Shown one piece after another: positions 12,471 to 23,829 of a stretch of 64,000 nt of DNA (position 1 is its first letter; each line of letters begins with the position of its first letter). The position numbers and the translations under genes were made by a program. Location: the NCBI GenBank assembly GCA_951217055.1, contig OX578279.1, forward strand, positions 42,743,610-42,807,609, read 5' to 3'. The notes beneath the pieces were generated by a model that did not search any database, was not told where the DNA came from, and saw only the letters and a list, made by a program, of their open reading frames with translations. This stretch comes from Gerris lacustris. Its lineage: Eukaryota > Arthropoda > Insecta > Hemiptera > Gerridae.

Positions 12471-13667
12471 TACAGGGTGTGGCAAATGTTCAGCAACGGC
12501 TAATTATCTCCGTTAATATTTGAGATATCAAACTGCGGTTTGTTGCAATCATTGTCATGCATAAAAAAGTACTTTTTTTGGTGGGTACCCTTTTTCCCTC
12601 AATTTTGGTTGCCGCCATATTGGATTCAACTTTAAAATTTCAAATTGGAACCCCTATACTGTGATACATATTTGGAAAGGCCTTGAAAAAAGAAATCATT
12701 TGCCCTGAACCAGAGCTTTTTATCTTTCACCGTTTCAAAATGGCGGCCAGTTGAAATTACAAAATTGTCATTTTTGAAGTTTAATTACGGCAAAAGTAAA
12801 GGTTTTAGGGGAAAAAATGTGAGAGTAAATTTGTCTTATTTTAGGGTAAAAAAAAAATGTTCAACGCTATTTTTTCCAAATTCTTATTTTTATTATTATT
12901 CGGTTGCTATAGCAACCAGTATTTATATTAATAAAGAAGCAACTTCTTCGTAACTTCTTACTCTATTTCCATATCCTTTCATCAGTAGAGTAATCCTTTC
13001 TTGATCAGTCAAATGCATTGCATTTGAAACTTTAAAATGGCGGTTGATAAAAATTTTATAATTGCCATTTTCAACCCTTGATTGCTGCTAAAATAAGGCG
13101 TTAAGAGAAAAAAAATTAGGAGTAAAATTATTATCCTTTTTTAAACTCAAAAAATCAAAATTGGTTTAAACAAAATTATAAATTGCATTTTCGGTCATGA
13201 AAGTAAAATGACTACGTGCGTTGCTCTTTAGAAACCAAATAATAATAAAAATAAGAATTTGGAAAAAATAGCGTTGAACATTTATTTTTTACCCTAAAAT
13301 AAGACAAATTTACTCTTGCATTTTTTCCCCTAAAACCTTTACTTTTGCCGTAATTAAACGTCAAAAATGACAATTTTGTCATTTCAACTGGCCGCCATTT
13401 TGAAACGGTGAAAGATAAAAAGCTCTGGTTCAGGGCAAATGATTTCTTTTTTCAAGGCCTTTCCAAATATGTATCACAGTATAGGGGTTCCAATTTGAAA
13501 TTTTAAAGTTGAATCCAATATGGCGGCAACCAAAATGGCGGAAAAATGGGTACCCACCAAAAAAAGTAGTTTTTTATGCATGATAATGTTTGCAACAAAC
13601 CGCAGTTTGATATCTTAAATATTAACGGAGATAATTAGTCGTTGCCGAACTTTTGCCACACCCTGTA
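12471..13667. mobile_element. Fold-back element with 428-bp inverted arms
   Basis: The left arm is 12473-12900, the right arm 13238-13665 (reverse complement, about 95% identical by eye), and the spacer 12901-13237. The termini are CAGGGTGTGGCAAA, with TA on both outer sides (12471-12472, 13666-13667), consistent with a TA or TATA target duplication. The arms contain ATGGCGGC and CCGCCAT stretches. The spacer carries a perfect 16-bp palindrome, GGTTGCTATAGCAACC (12902-12917), and a diverged third copy of the inner arm (13035-13145). No transposase is present. If transcribed, it would form a long double-stranded hairpin. The TIR style resembles TA-inserting Tc1/mariner-like or related DNA elements, but assignment is open. 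Confidence 0.85.
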
Positions 13668-13669
13668 TA

Positions 13670-14350
13670 TACGCAGTAAAATTTCGGTATTGCATTTACC
13701 GTTGTAATGATTTTTCTTTATGTAACAATTCAATATCTAAGTCCCAACGAAATAGAAGTGTCATTTTATAATAAATATAACATTTTCCTCGAAATTAAAT
13801 TTTTTTAACACTACCCAATAAAACGTTTATCGAGTCTTCCCCGCAATTTAAAAACTATAGTTGTCTTTGTTCTAAGTTAATATTGCTGATGTAACCTCAA
13901 ACAAAATACTATTAAACTAATGCATTGTATACTAAGCCCATTTATAAATAATCTTATTTGATTCCTAAAAAACAAAATATTCTTCAAAAAGGAAAAGAAT
14001 AGTCAACGTAAATTTCAGTATAGGCTCTCGGTACATCTGACATAGTATAAATATTTGGTATCACATAAAGTATGATAATAAGAGAAGTATGTCAATTCCA
14101 TCTGTAAATATTTCCATATCTAAATGGAGCCGCAGAAGACACTTCTCTTGAAAAACACTCTGAGAAAGAATCCAAGAACAGACCCCGAAAGACAAGCTTT
14201 TCTCCAAAATAATATTTTGGTAGGAAGTGAAACAATACTTAGATGTAGTACTTCTAAAACCTCACATGACTGAAAACACATTAACGTTTTATAGGAGAGA
14301 ATGAAATGTCTCCTTTCTTTGCTGAATATGGTTTATTAAGGGTTTTTATC
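13670..14350. other. AT-rich sequence, no gene recognised
   Basis: Nothing identifiable on either strand. Confidence 0.4.
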
Positions 14351-14354
14351 AAAA

Positions 14355-14480
14355 TTTACTAATATAATAAAGAGGTAAAACTATTTGTATGTATGTTTGT
14401 TTGTAAGAGGCAATCTCTGGAACTATCCTTGTTGATTCTTCAAAAAAATTTAGTCTTGGAAGGAAGATAGAGAGAAAGAA
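14355..14480 (+). repeat. Possible Helitron-like 5' fragment
   Basis: The string TACTAATATAATAAAGAGG followed by TTTGTATGTATGTTTGTTTG and a CTCTGGAACTA stretch resembles the widespread arthropod Helitron-like 5' region as I remember it. No matching 3' hairpin with CTRR end is found nearby, so this is at most a fragment. Confidence 0.35.
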
Positions 14481-14762
14481 CACAACATAGCGATTCTCTG
14501 CTACAGACAAGGGTTGGATAATTCCAATAGCTCTTTAAAATACTACATAATTACAGCTTCCGATTGCTCTTACTCTTACAACCACCCACATTGCCTGCTC
14601 GGTTAAATTTTCTTCCCATTTCCATTCTACTAGACTCCACTCAATAATTTCAACTGAAATCTTGGAAATGTATTATTTTTGACCCTTTTCCACTTTCATT
14701 AACCGAGCTCAGTCAATTTGCCTTAGTTTTTGTATATTTTGTTGTGATCAGTGGTTTCATTT

Positions 14763-15445
14763 ATGATTCGCGTCTTACGCCTCTTTTGGTAGGATTCTTC
14801 TACTTGCTTATATATGTAAAATTATCCATTTGAAAGGCGTATTTTTTGCTTCCGAGATGCTGAAGTTAATGGAAGCTATGTAATCGTTCTGAAGAACGAA
14901 ACATTTTTATGTCTTCGATTTCAAAAATTCTAACAGAATCTGTTTCAGAAATCTGATTACATTTCTGATCCTGTGTCGCTTTTTCGGTCTGTCTGTCGTT
15001 CAGTTTTTGCGAACTAACTTATCTTAAAAACTACCGCGGTTTGACTTGAAATTTGGATTGTAGGTCATAATTATCACATTGTTGGTCCCACATACGTTTC
15101 AACCATCTGTGTCCATTTGTTATTCTTCCGCATGCGCACAACCATACACTATAAGTGACCTGTATCTTTAAAAGAACATTAATCATCTAATTTTTATGAA
15201 TTATAGAAGGTTGGTCGCAAGTACCTCACAGAAGGGCCCAAACTGCCTTTGTACATTAAGTTTTGTTATAAATATTTATTCGTGTAAAAAAGACAAACAA
15301 CTTTTACAGATTTAAAACGGGGGGGGGGGGGGGGGGGGGGCAATTATATAATTTAGGGAATATTGAGTTGTAGAAGAATAACATGTGTGTGATAGGATGC
15401 GAGGAAGCTATATGCCACACTAATTATTAGCAGACTATTTTATTA
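14763..15445 (+). repeat. Family B dispersed repeat, copy 2 (near complete)
   Basis: It starts TGATTCGCGTCTTACG as at base 8, has the CGGTCTGTCTGTCGTTCA block, and ends with the family tail GTGATAGGATGCGAGGAAGC, TATATGCCACACTAATT, GCAGACTATTT at 15392-15440. A run of 22 G (15319-15340) lies inside. At about 680 bp it is the longest B copy here. No coding frame is conserved, so it is non-autonomous. Confidence 0.75.
15319..15340 (+). repeat. 22-base G homopolymer
   Basis: An uninterrupted G run, striking in AT-rich DNA and able to form G-quadruplex structure on the plus strand. Its exact length is the kind of feature that assembly can get wrong. Confidence 0.9.
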
Positions 15446-16430
15446 TAAAGCTTATGTATCTTTTAGAAATTGTTTTGTACGTTTTTAAGGCGTCAATCTA
15501 TTAGAGATACATACTACGATGAGTTAATTTTAGCTGCCAACGGGTTTATTAAAAGCTAGTTGTGTTTTTAAAAGAGTACATACAAAAATACTTTAACTAC
15601 AGTTGAGAAAGCTAGTAAAATACATTACGTAGTTAGTTTGTAGAATCGTTGAGATGAAAATAAAGCTTACCACATCACTTTTGAAATGCATTAATTCAGA
15701 TCGATGTGTCATTATTCCATCCTCTATTCTGTCAAAATAACTATCACTTAGACGATGCTTTTACTATTTGCTTAATTAAATATATATAGTCGTCAGTTTT
15801 TATCAAAACACTAGACAATTTGTTTGTTCTTTTGCCTTTTTATATTAGACAAATATAAGTAATGGAGTATGGCTGTTTCTATTCACTTAAGAGCTATTTA
15901 TTTTCACATATCAATTACTTAACATAATATATTATGATGACCACAGTAGATTGCCACGGGATCTAAACTCACGCGAGAACATACTATACCAAGAAGTAGA
16001 GATCTAACCAGCGAAACAATTTAAGAATGTTTATACTAGAATGGGTTGAAGTAAACAAAGCTTACTATGACAATATCAAATTTTGTAAGCCTTGAAATTG
16101 AAATTCATCTGAGCCATGGACTATTACAAACGTAGAAAATAATTTATACTTATGTATTACCTTTAAAAGGTGGATTCTGAATGTACGTCATGGTCATATA
16201 CATAGTGGTATGTGGAAGATACTCTTCAATAACAAGTTAGATGACATCAACGGAGACAAAAATGTAAAGAGCTTTATAATAAGAGGACAGAGTTCCCAGT
16301 TTCGGGCAACTATTGATATTTCGTGTTTCTGTGAGACTTAATAACGTTTCATCTTTATTATCAGAAACCAACCTTAGATAGATACACTCAATATAAAAAT
16401 GAAGCACAAGTATTATTATACTCTACAATC
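15446..16430. other. AT-rich sequence, no gene recognised
   Basis: No family member or exon-like patch recognised. Confidence 0.4.
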
Positions 16431-16439
16431 ATCTAGATA

Positions 16440-16690
<251 letters not shown>

Positions 16691-16699
16691 TATTATATT

Positions 16700-18410
16700 A
16701 GTAAAAGTGAATTATAATTTAATAAAAAATGGCTTCCTTCTATCAGTGTCTTTATTATTATGGTCTACATTATTACTGTGGTCATGTTCTTGACAGGCAA
16801 TATTCTGTGACAGAGTCTACTATTGGTTATTTTGAATTATTAATCCCATTATCCAGATTTCCCGACAATTTAAATTGAGTAATTAGTGGATTTTCCAGGT
16901 GTAATTAGTTTGTGGTTATTGGATATTGGATGTGTTGAAGTCGTAAATGATTTATTTAATTTTAATTCTATCTCTGTGCCAAATTGGTAATATCAATTAT
17001 ATTTGAATTGAACGGCAATTGGATTTGTATTATTCTTACATTTACATAAAATAAAATGCGAAAACCTATATATTATTTAAGTTTTATTAATTTTTAATTA
17101 TAAAAATATCTAGTTGTAATTTTGCTCTTCAAAAATAATAATTCTTCATTATTATTTGTCGAATTCATTTAAGATGAAAAAACACAAATGTAAAATAATT
17201 TTTATATTCTCTCTAATTTAGAATAAGATTTTAAATTTTACATTTTGCTTACAAATAGTTCTATACATGAAACTGTTTCCTCTCTGTTCATTTCAAATGT
17301 GCAGTTTCAATTATTCAGTATGTCTGTGGTTTCTTTTACCAACTCTAAATTTACTTTATAGATAAATAATTAAAATCCTAGGTGCAACAGGGTACATCAG
17401 TCTTGATGGGAGTACCAAACTTCTTGGGTATACCAAATTTGGCTTGGGTTCTTGGGCTTACTATTATTGCTGAAATGGATTAAACAGGGTTAGTGTATTG
17501 ACTCATTATTAACCATATTTAAAATTTGAATAATTTAAATTGTTTTTGAAATGCAATTGAATTAATGTAAGAGACACTCAACTATTTTTAGAATCTCATG
17601 CATTGTATTCAACCCTCTCTTGAGACCTCGGGGAATCTTCATTCTTGACTTCATTGCTTAAGTGTCTGTTACTAATAAGACGATGATTTTACAGCAAGAT
17701 TAATTCAATAGTCCTACTATTAAGAATAGTTTAGGTTTAAGGAGTACCTTAGCGTCTAAAATCTAAAAAGTTCAAGGATCTCTTATTTCTATTGCTGATT
17801 TTTAAATTTTAGCTCTTCATAGCTATTGATTTTTCCAGGTGCTTCATGCATTGTTTTCTATGAATTAAAGTTTGTAATTTCTTATTTGCTTGTCAATCAC
17901 TAATATCAATGCATAAACTAAGGAGCTTTTCATATTATTATTAGTTAATTTACTCAGATAAAGGCTGGATAAAATTCCAGTGAGGAATTGCCTTAATGTT
18001 TATTTGTAACACAAACTTGAATAACTCACATGTTTATCGAGCTAATGCATAATGGAACCAAGAAATTTTGTCAAAATATAATAGTTGAATGTTAGGCTCC
18101 ACTTAGATTAATTCCCTTGTAGTCAGTTTAAATAATGTTAAAGTACCACAGTTATTGGTTCGAAAAACTTAAATTACATCTATTGCTATATTTTTTTTAT
18201 TTTTTTATATTTTTATCTTTTTTATAATTTTGTGCATTCAAATATTTAAATTAGCAATATCTGTTGGTTCTTTCTTTTAACAAAATACATTTAATTCTTA
18301 GCTTTCCTTTGGGTTTATAATATGAATACAGTTTGTAGAAAATTCATTCATTAAGACTCTGAACGGTTTTACTTTCTCATATAGGTAGCATATATAAAAA
18401 ATTAGTAGTG
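16700..18410. other. AT-rich sequence, no gene recognised
   Basis: Unique-looking AT-rich DNA. Two acceptor-like TTTTCCAG sequences followed by GTG (near 16896 and 17837) lack exon-like sequence downstream. Confidence 0.4.
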
Positions 18411-18419
18411 CGTGAAGTC

Positions 18420-19100
18420 TCACGAAAAAGGGTTTCGATGGTGTTGTAAACGTTAAATTAGTAGTCAAATTTGGATGTTTTTTTGACAAAATGGTGCCGA
18501 AAATTAAACGCTTTCTACAAGTGTTATATATTTTTGTAATCTACTCTTCAATACCTTTCACTTGATACCCCACTCAAAATTTAGAAAAAAATATATTTTC
18601 CCCGTGACAGCAATCAGCCGCCATCTTGGATTCCCAGTTAATCCGACCAAGTTGCTATTCTTATTTTTTCTTTGGCCCATCAGACTGCACATTTTTTATA
18701 TTTTTCTATATTTTTAGTAAAAGTGGAAGTATAGTTTTAGGGGGGGGGGACGCTAAATTTTGATGTTTTTTTGTCAAAATGGCGCCGAAAATTGAACACT
18801 TTCCCTAAGTGGTATATATTTTTGTAATCTACTCTTCAATACCTTTCATTTGATACCCCACTCAAAATTTAAAAAGAATATTTATCCGCCATTTCTGATT
18901 TGAACAGCTGATAATTTTGAGTTCGCTATATTTTTCCTGTGTGTGCGTCAAAACGATCTTTAATATTGGAAAGTTTCACGTTTCTATCTCTTTTTATTCA
19001 AAAGTTATTGGAACGGTACAGAGTGACAGACAGACAGACAGACACATGAACGAAACTATAAGGGTTTCTTTTTTTGGTTTTACCAACGAAACCCTAAAAA
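18420..19100 (+). repeat. Family E repeat with roughly 305-bp tandem duplication
   Basis: Two units share TTTTTTTGACAAAATGGTGCC (the second has GTCAAAATGGCGCC), TTTTTGTAATCTACTCTTC, AATACCTTTCA and GATACCCCACTCAAAATTTA, at about 18475-18600 and 18770-18870. The second unit runs on to a GACAGACAGACAGACA stretch and an inverted AGGGTTTC / GAAACCCT pair around TTTTGGTTTTACC at 19060-19095. A (GACA)n stretch followed by such a hairpin near the 3' end is seen in many arthropod interspersed repeats. No coding frame is seen. Confidence 0.6.
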
Positions 19101-19111
19101 AAGTATTATGA

Positions 19112-19310
19112 TGGCTCGAAAATTAGATGAGAGGCCGGGTTCGATTTCCCGCCGTGGAGGAGGTTTTTTATTATGTATAATAATAATAAATCCAAACACA
19201 AAAATTAAAATAAATAACAAATAGCAAACACTGGGCTTAAGTAATTATAAGAACACTCGTAAATGAGAAAGTTTGTCTAAGTTGTCTCGGACCGATTTTT
19301 TTTATAATTG
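19112..19310 (+). mobile_element. tRNA-derived SINE, copy 2
   Basis: A-box-like TGGCTCGAA (19112-19120) and B-box-like GGTTCGATTTC (19138-19148) are spaced as in a tRNA promoter. They are followed by the same tail as the other copies, ending GAGAAAGTTTGTCTAAGTTG, TCTCGGACCGATTTTTTT. The tRNA part does not fold into a complete cloverleaf, so it is not a tRNA gene. It follows directly on the end of the family E repeat. Confidence 0.75.
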
Positions 19311-19703
19311 TGACAGTTTTCTATTGACGTAATCGCCGTAACAACTAAGATGTATTTGTTTACTTCAATTATCTCTGTTTACACCATTTGTTATAGCTTT
19401 ACGGGAAAATATACAGTAGTCCAGCATCATTATAATCTTTACCCAGTTTCATAATAAATTACAGACGACTGTTATTTTGATATTTTGTCTGCTTAGACAA
19501 ATACGTATACCCTATTTTATGATTTCCCTACTTATGTTTTTGTTTATAAGTCTATAATAAATTGTACATCGGGCTGGTCTTATTTGTCCTTTTAACAATA
19601 GGTTGAAAAATCATTTCGTTGAATTCATTTGAGGTTTTCATTATCGCTGTATCCCTAAAGCCTTCTCTATTTCGATCTGACATTTTGAGGACGCTGTCAT
19701 TTG

Positions 19704-19901
19704 TCAATCTCCAAGTCTATTTTTCATCCATTGTATTTCAACCGTTGAACAGTTCGCGGGTCTTGTATTTGTTAAGCTATGTAGTTTATGAAACTTGTTT
19801 TTTGGCTCAGACAACAGACAAGAGTCTCCGGACCGGCTTAATGCTGTACAGAAAACAAGAATCAAAAGGAACATTGATTTCGTTTTCCAACAACGGGACA
19901 T
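19704..19901 (-). CDS. Possible small secreted-protein exon
   Basis: A minus-strand frame of 82 codons covers 19952-19704. From an internal Met (19901) it reads MSRCWKTKSMFLLILVFCTA, a signal-peptide-like basic start plus hydrophobic core, then a polar cysteine-containing stretch ending VEIQWMKNRLGD and a stop. The patch is less AT-rich than its flanks. Against it, the plus strand is also open here (99 codons from 19619), so chance openness is a real alternative. No homologous family is recognised and no splice or poly-A signal decides the matter. Confidence 0.25.
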   Translation of the reverse strand: MSRCWKTKSMFLLILVFCTALSRSGDSCLLSEPKNKFHKLHSLTNTRPANCSTVEIQWMKNRLGD

Positions 19902-20333
19902 ACAGTAGCATGAACTAAATCTTACTAACATCACGCGTTCTCCTAATATCATGATCAGTTGTTGTAGATTTTATGCGTCGATTTTTTAGAAGTAATAATA
20001 CTCACTTTTGCAATATTTCGACCTCCCCCCCACCCATATATTAAATGTATTTTTTTATTTACCTATTAATATTAATTCATGACTGACCTTAATGGCTAGA
20101 ATATCATTTTCCTTTTATTTTCTGCTTATCTAGTCTATAACCATTCTGTCTCCTTTAATGCTAGAACAACGCAAACGAGTTTATGTCAAATTAAACTAAT
20201 TTCTGAAGCTCAAAAAGATTTTACAAAACCTGTTTTTAGATGAAGTTTTCACGATTACGATCCTCTTGTCTTAATAATTATGACTAATACTACCTATTAT
20301 TATTAACATAGTAAAAAAGTGTACTGGGGCACC

Positions 20334-20398
20334 TCTTTTACTTTGTTACCCACTATTTGTTACCCACTATTTTTTATGGTGGGTAACAAAGTAAAAGA
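20334..20398. repeat. Perfect 20-bp stem hairpin
   Basis: TCTTTTACTTTGTTACCCAC at 20334-20353 is exactly reverse-complemented at 20379-20398. The 25-base loop holds a second partial copy, TTGTTACCCACTAT. It may be a fold-back remnant or a structured RNA element. Confidence 0.8.
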
Positions 20399-20771
20399 GA
20401 AAATATTCCTTTTGACTATCTTAAAGCGTCCTTTCTAATATCATTGCCTAGTTTATTAAAATATAGCAGTGCATTGCAGTGTGCAAAAAAGATTTCAACG
20501 ATACTAAATTGTAAAAAAAGATAAAACCGTTTATAGCTCATTCCCCCCTCCCCCCCCCTCCTTTCCATTCTGAAATGAAGGTAATTAAGAATTGAAATTA
20601 ATTCATTTTATTGGTGGCTTCACCTTATTTTTAATTTTTTTTTACTACTAACAGTAAATATGATGGAAAGTTGTATTTAAAGGTTCGCCTTACTGCTTAT
20701 TAGGAAGGATTAATATTAGGGTTTTCCTTGTGAATTTTACTCCGATGGCTGCGCTACGGAAACCGAGGCAG

Positions 20772-20930
20772 TCAGGGAATGATAATCTGTTTTCTTCCGA
20801 TCCAGTGAATTTTAAGCTTTACCTCATCATCCTCAATTTCGTTATCTGATAAACTTCCCTCTTGATGGAATAAGGGATTGTAATCTTTATTCAATAAAGC
20901 TGCTAATACCTTACTTCCTTTTTGGATTTT
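20772..20930 (-). CDS. Coding-like block with acidic stretch, unknown protein
   Basis: Minus-strand frame open for 52 codons between stops, with no ATG. It contains KVLAALLNKDYNPLFHQ followed by an acidic segment GSLSDNEIEDDE, then a possible donor (GAG followed by GTAAAG at 20822-20817). Past the donor the frame continues VKLKIHWIGRKQIIIP and stops. The peptide is varied, with a hydrophobic-then-acidic layout resembling internal exons or the acidic N-terminal regions of some DNA transposases, but no specific family is recognised. The plus strand also has a shorter open frame (34 codons from ATG at about 20744). Identity is unknown. Confidence 0.35.
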   Translation of the reverse strand, partial: KIQKGSKVLAALLNKDYNPLFHQEGSLSDNEIEDDEVKLKIHWIGRKQIIIP

Positions 20931-21572
20931 TCAAAATTTATATTCCCCACCAGTTTTCTCGTATTCAATATCATCTATCAATGCACAAAGTAATTATATG
21001 ATATAACACAAATGGCAAATTACCCATTTAAATTATACTTATTCAATTTGTTGAAAGCTAGGTTATAGAGTATTGACTTTAAGACGATAATACGGTTAAT
21101 TACATATCATTGTTTAGTTGAACCTCTACTTTTTAATTGGATCAGGTTGAAAAATCTAATCAGCCATTTTTTCATGGAACTACCCCTTCGACTATCTAAT
21201 TAATAGGTCATTAAGTAAATAATTTAACGAAATTTCTTTTAAACTTTATTCCGATGAATTATGTTATCGAGTGTACAAGAAAAGCTGATGATAGGCATAG
21301 TGACAAATTAACTAGAATCATTAAAATCTCCAGAGCTTAATATATGAACAGGTAAACTCGAATTTTTATGTTCATTATTATCTTTTGATTCTCAGTTATA
21401 ATCGTCTTCCTCGAAGTTGCTACTGAAACAAAGCTTAAATTAAATTATTGACAAAACCTGTCATATGGCTATTATGTATTATTTTTAGATAAGTTTGAGA
21501 TTACTTAGATCTTAATAGTTTAACTCCTTTCTATCAAGTTTCGTTATAATATTAAGTAGTTTTTAACTTAAT

Positions 21573-21629
21573 TTTTTTTTGTTCCAGGTATGTCTCGCTT
21601 GAAATGGATGATCATTATTATTTGTAAGT
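21573..21629 (+). other. Candidate recursive splice site / 36-nt micro-exon
   Basis: A run of T leads to GTTCCAG (AG at 21586-21587), directly followed by GTATGT, which itself reads as a 5' splice site. A full-consensus GTAAGT donor lies at 21624-21629. Two readings fit. One is a 36-nt exon (21588-21623), open in two frames: (G)YVSLEMDDHYY, or an ATG at 21590 giving MSRLKWMIIII. The other is a ratchet-type recursive splice site with its downstream RS-exon donor. The layout is almost duplicated at 60115. Chance matches of acceptor plus GTAAGT are expected a few times in a window this size. Confidence 0.45.
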
Positions 21630-23385
21630 TTTTTTTTATATTTTTATAATATGTGTCTCTATTTATTCACTTAGGTATTTCATAATACAAAATAGTACAA
21701 AGAACTAACAACGAAATAAAAATACTAACAAAAAAAAAAATAATGATCCAAGTTCCGAAGTTTTATTTTACTGATATTAAATGAGTATACCTTTTTAAAA
21801 CATTGTTAGTAAGTAACATACTTATGATAACGTGAATATACATTATACGTAAATATACATAAACGTGGATGTTTTTATATTGTTATATTTCGTCTGTGCA
21901 CATGCGTAACCATATTAAGTCGTCCCGGGAAAATTTAATTTTTTAAATATTGTTCAAAATAAAGCTTATTTTCTGAAAATCGAAAACGAAATGAAAAAAA
22001 AAAAACAACACCTGATTTACTTATAACGAGTCCTTAGTCCCGTGGCAACAGGCTTAATTTTATATTTAAAAAATGTAAAACTAAGTAACTTAATTTAGAT
22101 ATTATTATAGTTAAGTTATAATATCTATTTAAAGGCCAACAAATCAAAACAAACATTTATTTTTAATGGAATAAGTGTGGTTGCCTTTGCGTACAAGAAC
22201 AAATTATTTCGAGGTACGTCGTCGGGACACTACTCTATTATTATAATCGGGACACTAAATTATAATAAATTGGTTAAATTAGATACTATGGCATTTAAAG
22301 TATCTCTATATTTATGAGATTGTTTTTTTTTTTTGTTTGTTCCACGTTCCACCAACCTTTGATTGATATGCTTGATTACCTAATCTGATTGTTTGTCTCA
22401 CGTCTCTTTACAATGAGAAATAATTATTTAATTTATTATTTTTTCTCTTCTAGTTTCTCTCGTACAATATTGAACAATTGTCAATATGGCTATTGACAAT
22501 TGCAGAGAGCTAATCTTAGCATAATGCTAATTATTAGTACAGATGGATGGTTAGACTATTAATTGATGGAGTTAATGGATTGAGTTAGCCTTGCTAGTGG
22601 ATTAGCATGGATTAATTATATCGTTATTAGATAATAATTATTAATTTTATTTATAGATTAGCTTTTAGGTCATTTTTACATTAATAATTGAGAATAATAA
22701 TTTGAAAATAATAATCTACCTATTTCTTTATTTATAAATGTGTTATTATAAAAGTAAAAACTGTCTTTTTTAAGTTTTTATTGCAACAAAAATAGTGTGA
22801 AAGATACCTTATTTTATCTTTATGAAATGTATTTTATACTGATAAGCAATGTGTTTATATGAGTTGTTTACAACCTTTATTGAGCACTCCTAGCTGATTT
22901 GGTGAAATGATTCATATCGCTGTGCAATAACAGTGACAGTCATGCTTGTATTTTGCCTTATAGAGTTTAAAGTGTGATTGTCTATTTATTTATGATAATG
23001 CCAGCTATATTACCTTTAGTTTTCGTAATGACACATAGTTTCATGCAATATTTTTATTTATTTTTTGACGAGGCTCAAAGTATTTAAACTACGTTTTACT
23101 TCATTGTTTGAAGCATGAGAAACATACAATTAAAGATTTCATTTATTAATATTTCCTATTGGCGTTTTCTTGCAAATAATGTTTCCCCATATCGTTATTC
23201 ATATATCTGCTGCCGTTTTCTTTCTAGCATTATTCCAATACATATATCATTTGCGAATCTATTATTTTAAACTAAGCATTGAAAAGAAGAATTTACGATT
23301 ACTTTTACTTATTTGCTATTTTTTTGTTGTTGTTGTTTTTTACTTTCTCATATCCAGTCTATACGGAGATAATTTTTTTTCTCAA
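21630..23385. other. AT-rich sequence, no gene recognised
   Basis: Includes poly-A/T runs and dispersed short repeats. The two overlapping frames at 23170-23467 are F/L/Y-rich and run into a family B copy. Confidence 0.4.
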
Positions 23386-23389
23386 TAAT

Positions 23390-23820
23390 TCCAAGACAGA
23401 AATCCGTTTCAGACATCATGGAACATTTTTGGTTCCGTGCCTTTCTGTCGGTCGGCCTGTCGCTTAATTTTTGCGAACCAACATATCTTAAAAATTACAC
23501 GTCCGATTTTAATAAAACTTGTATGGTAGGTCATAATTAGCTCATTGATGGACCCATGTAAGTTTCAACCTTCTGCACTTGCTTGTTTCTCTTCCACATA
23601 CACACAAATGTACATTTATTTACACCTACATAGCTTCAAAAGTACTTATCTGATTTGTATGAAACTTTTATAGTAAATTGAAAGTAACCTGCAGTCAGCC
23701 CCAGAATCATTTGAACCGTCTGCGCTCATTAACTTTTGCTAAATTGATACTTTAATTCATAATAAAGTACGTGATAGGATGCGAGGAAGCTATGTGCCGC
23801 ACCAATTGGCAGTCTATTTT
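23390..23820 (+). repeat. Family B dispersed repeat, copy 3
   Basis: It begins TTCCAAGACAGAAATCCG, has TTTTTGCGAACCAACATATC and GGTCATAATTAGCTCATTG, and ends in the complete tail GTACGTGATAGGATGCGAGG, AAGCTATGTGCCGCACCAAT, TGGCAGTCTATTTT. It appears 5'-truncated compared with 14763-15445. Confidence 0.75.
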
Positions 23821-23829
23821 TTTCTTCAT

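Noticed and set aside
19138..19148. tRNA gene at the B-box sequence (and at 11274 and 46664)
   Set aside because: Only the A/B-box head is recognisable, no full cloverleaf forms, and the three copies share a non-tRNA tail, so they are SINEs.
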